Shown: one piece after another, positions 63,223 to 64,000 of the stretch
Position numbering within the stretch: the first letter of the stretch is position 1
Layout: every line of letters begins with the position of its first letter
DNA from: Gordonia spumicola
Lineage (GTDB): Bacteria > Actinomycetota > Actinomycetes > Mycobacteriales > Mycobacteriaceae
NCBI RefSeq assembly: GCF_009932475.1
Contig: NZ_BJOV01000003.1
Span: 248,001 to 312,000 of the forward strand
Direction: 5' to 3'
DNA length: 64,000 bases
The notes under the pieces: generated by a model
What the model was told of the DNA's origin: nothing
Seen by the model: only the letters and a program-made list of their open reading frames with translations
Databases searched by the model: none
Position numbers and translations under genes: made by a program

Positions 63223-64000
63223 ATGCGCCCACTGACCTTCGCTCGGATGATCCTCGCGGCGCTCGTAGCCGTGCTCGCCGTCGGCGCCTGCGTCGCGCCT
63301 CGAGTCGCGGCGGAACCCGAGGACGGGACCCCGGCCGGTTCCATCGGCATCCGACTGGTCGACGTCCCCGCGAAGGCCAAAGACGACCCCCGAGCCAAGC
63401 TCTACATCGTCGACAACATGAAGCCGGGATCCACCATCACTCGGCGCGTGCAGGTCACCAACAACACCGGCCATCGCGCGACCGTCAAGATGTACGCGGG
63501 CCCGGCCCGCATCACCGACGGCACGTTCATGTTCGACGAACCGGGCGCGACCAGCGCGCTGACATCGTGGATCCATGTCGACAAGCCGACCCTCACGCTC
63601 GACGACCACGAGGACGCCAAGGTGACCGTCACCATCGCGGTCCCGGCCGATGCTCCCGAGATGGAGCAGTACGCCGTCGTCTGGGCTTCGCTGACCACAC
63701 CCGGCGAGAACGGCGGCATCGGAGCCGAATCTCGTGTCGGCGTCCGCGTGTACCTCTCGGTGGGGCCCGGCAACGGCCCGCCGTCCGACTTCTCGATCGA
63801 CGCCGTGACCGGTTCCCGGACCGACGACGGCCGGGCGACGGTGAGGGCGAAGGTCACCAACACCGGTGGTCGAGCGGTCGACATCAGCGGCGATCTCAAG
63901 CTCACCCACGGTCCCGGCGACCTGACGGCCGGAAAGGTCGGGTCCACCGGCGTCACCATCCCGCCCGGCGAGTCGTCGGACGTCGTGTTCACCGTCCCGA
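63223..64000 (+). CDS. Secreted DUF916-like (WxL-associated) protein, truncated by the window end
   Basis: The frame is open from ATG 63223 to the edge (259 residues seen). A signal peptide (about 1-31, LAALVAVLAVGACVAPRVAA) is followed by an Ig-like beta domain: IRLVDVPAKAKDDPRAKLYIVDNMKPGSTITRRVQVTNNTG, then WIHVDKPTLTLDDHEDAKVTVTIAVPADAPEMEQYAVVWASL. This is the pattern of DUF916-type peptidoglycan-binding domains. A second Ig-like unit begins at about residue 190. A C-terminal membrane anchor would be expected beyond the edge. It is probably a partner of the preceding small secreted protein. Confidence 0.75.
   Translation, partial: MRPLTFARMILAALVAVLAVGACVAPRVAAEPEDGTPAGSIGIRLVDVPAKAKDDPRAKLYIVDNMKPGSTITRRVQVTNNTGHRATVKMYAGPARITDGTFMFDEPGATSALTSWIHVDKPTLTLDDHEDAKVTVTIAVPADAPEMEQYAVVWASLTTPGENGGIGAESRVGVRVYLSVGPGNGPPSDFSIDAVTGSRTDDGRATVRAKVTNTGGRAVDISGDLKLTHGPGDLTAGKVGSTGVTIPPGESSDVVFTVP

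Overview
The window is high-GC actinobacterial chromosome, most like Gordonia or a close relative in the Mycobacteriales. The backbone order (MoxR-type ATPase and VWA protein, purH, purN, PerM-type membrane protein, DUF5336 protein, sucD, sucC, M23 peptidase, pcrA/uvrD1, AroQ chorismate mutase, pgi, Fpg/Nei-like protein) matches from memory the Rv0944-Rv0959 neighbourhood of Mycobacterium tuberculosis. Accessory blocks are spliced into it. The genus is an inference from gene content; no rRNA is present.

Layout. 0.2-3.6 kb: VWA protein and MoxR-like ATPase. 3.7-7.4 kb: taurine/alkanesulfonate ABC importer and TauD-type dioxygenase. 7.6-9.1 kb: autoregulated ArsR operon. 9.1-11.6 kb: YchJ-family protein and a GntR(YtrA)-ABC transporter operon. 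11.7-16.3 kb: purH, purN, perM, DUF5336. 16.5-18.0 kb: DUF222/HNH gene. 18.1-27.8 kb: a seven-gene operon for leucine/isovalerate breakdown (AccD1, AccA1, FadE, MaoC, CitE-type lyase, FadD35-like ligase, acetoacetyl-CoA synthetase), divergent from a fused 2-oxoacid:ferredoxin oxidoreductase (28.1-31.7 kb). 31.8-35.8 kb: GH5 hydrolase, TetR, second DUF5336 protein, RDD protein and a nine-residue-repeat protein. 35.9-39.1 kb: sucCD and an M23 peptidase. 39.2-43.1 kb: siderophore uptake genes with an IdeR-type iron box. 43.1-47.8 kb: helicase, GT-C-like membrane protein, chorismate mutase. 48.08-49.75 kb: an IS110-family element. 49.8-57.8 kb: pgi, two DUF4185 proteins, Fpg/Nei-like protein, inositol-phosphatase-like protein, DUF4189 protein, cobF, tRNA-Arg(CCT). 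57.9-62.5 kb: SWIM zinc-finger gene coupled to a 1066-residue protein of unknown function. 62.6 kb to the end: two secreted proteins, the second cut by the window edge.

The most striking observation is the IS110 element. It sits inside one arm of a 29-bp inverted repeat between convergent genes. The boundaries can be read to the base, with core dinucleotide CT. The non-coding left end carries two candidate guide loops: one matches both halves of the target site, the other matches both halves of the element's own end-to-end junction. This is what a bridge RNA would look like. The left-end 82 bp is also tandemly duplicated.

Several regulatory sites are visible: paired TCAACC-N4-GGTTGA operators before the arsR operon, an iron box with an apparently leaderless fec operon, a palindrome at the leucine operon promoter, and strong hairpins at nearly every convergent gene end.
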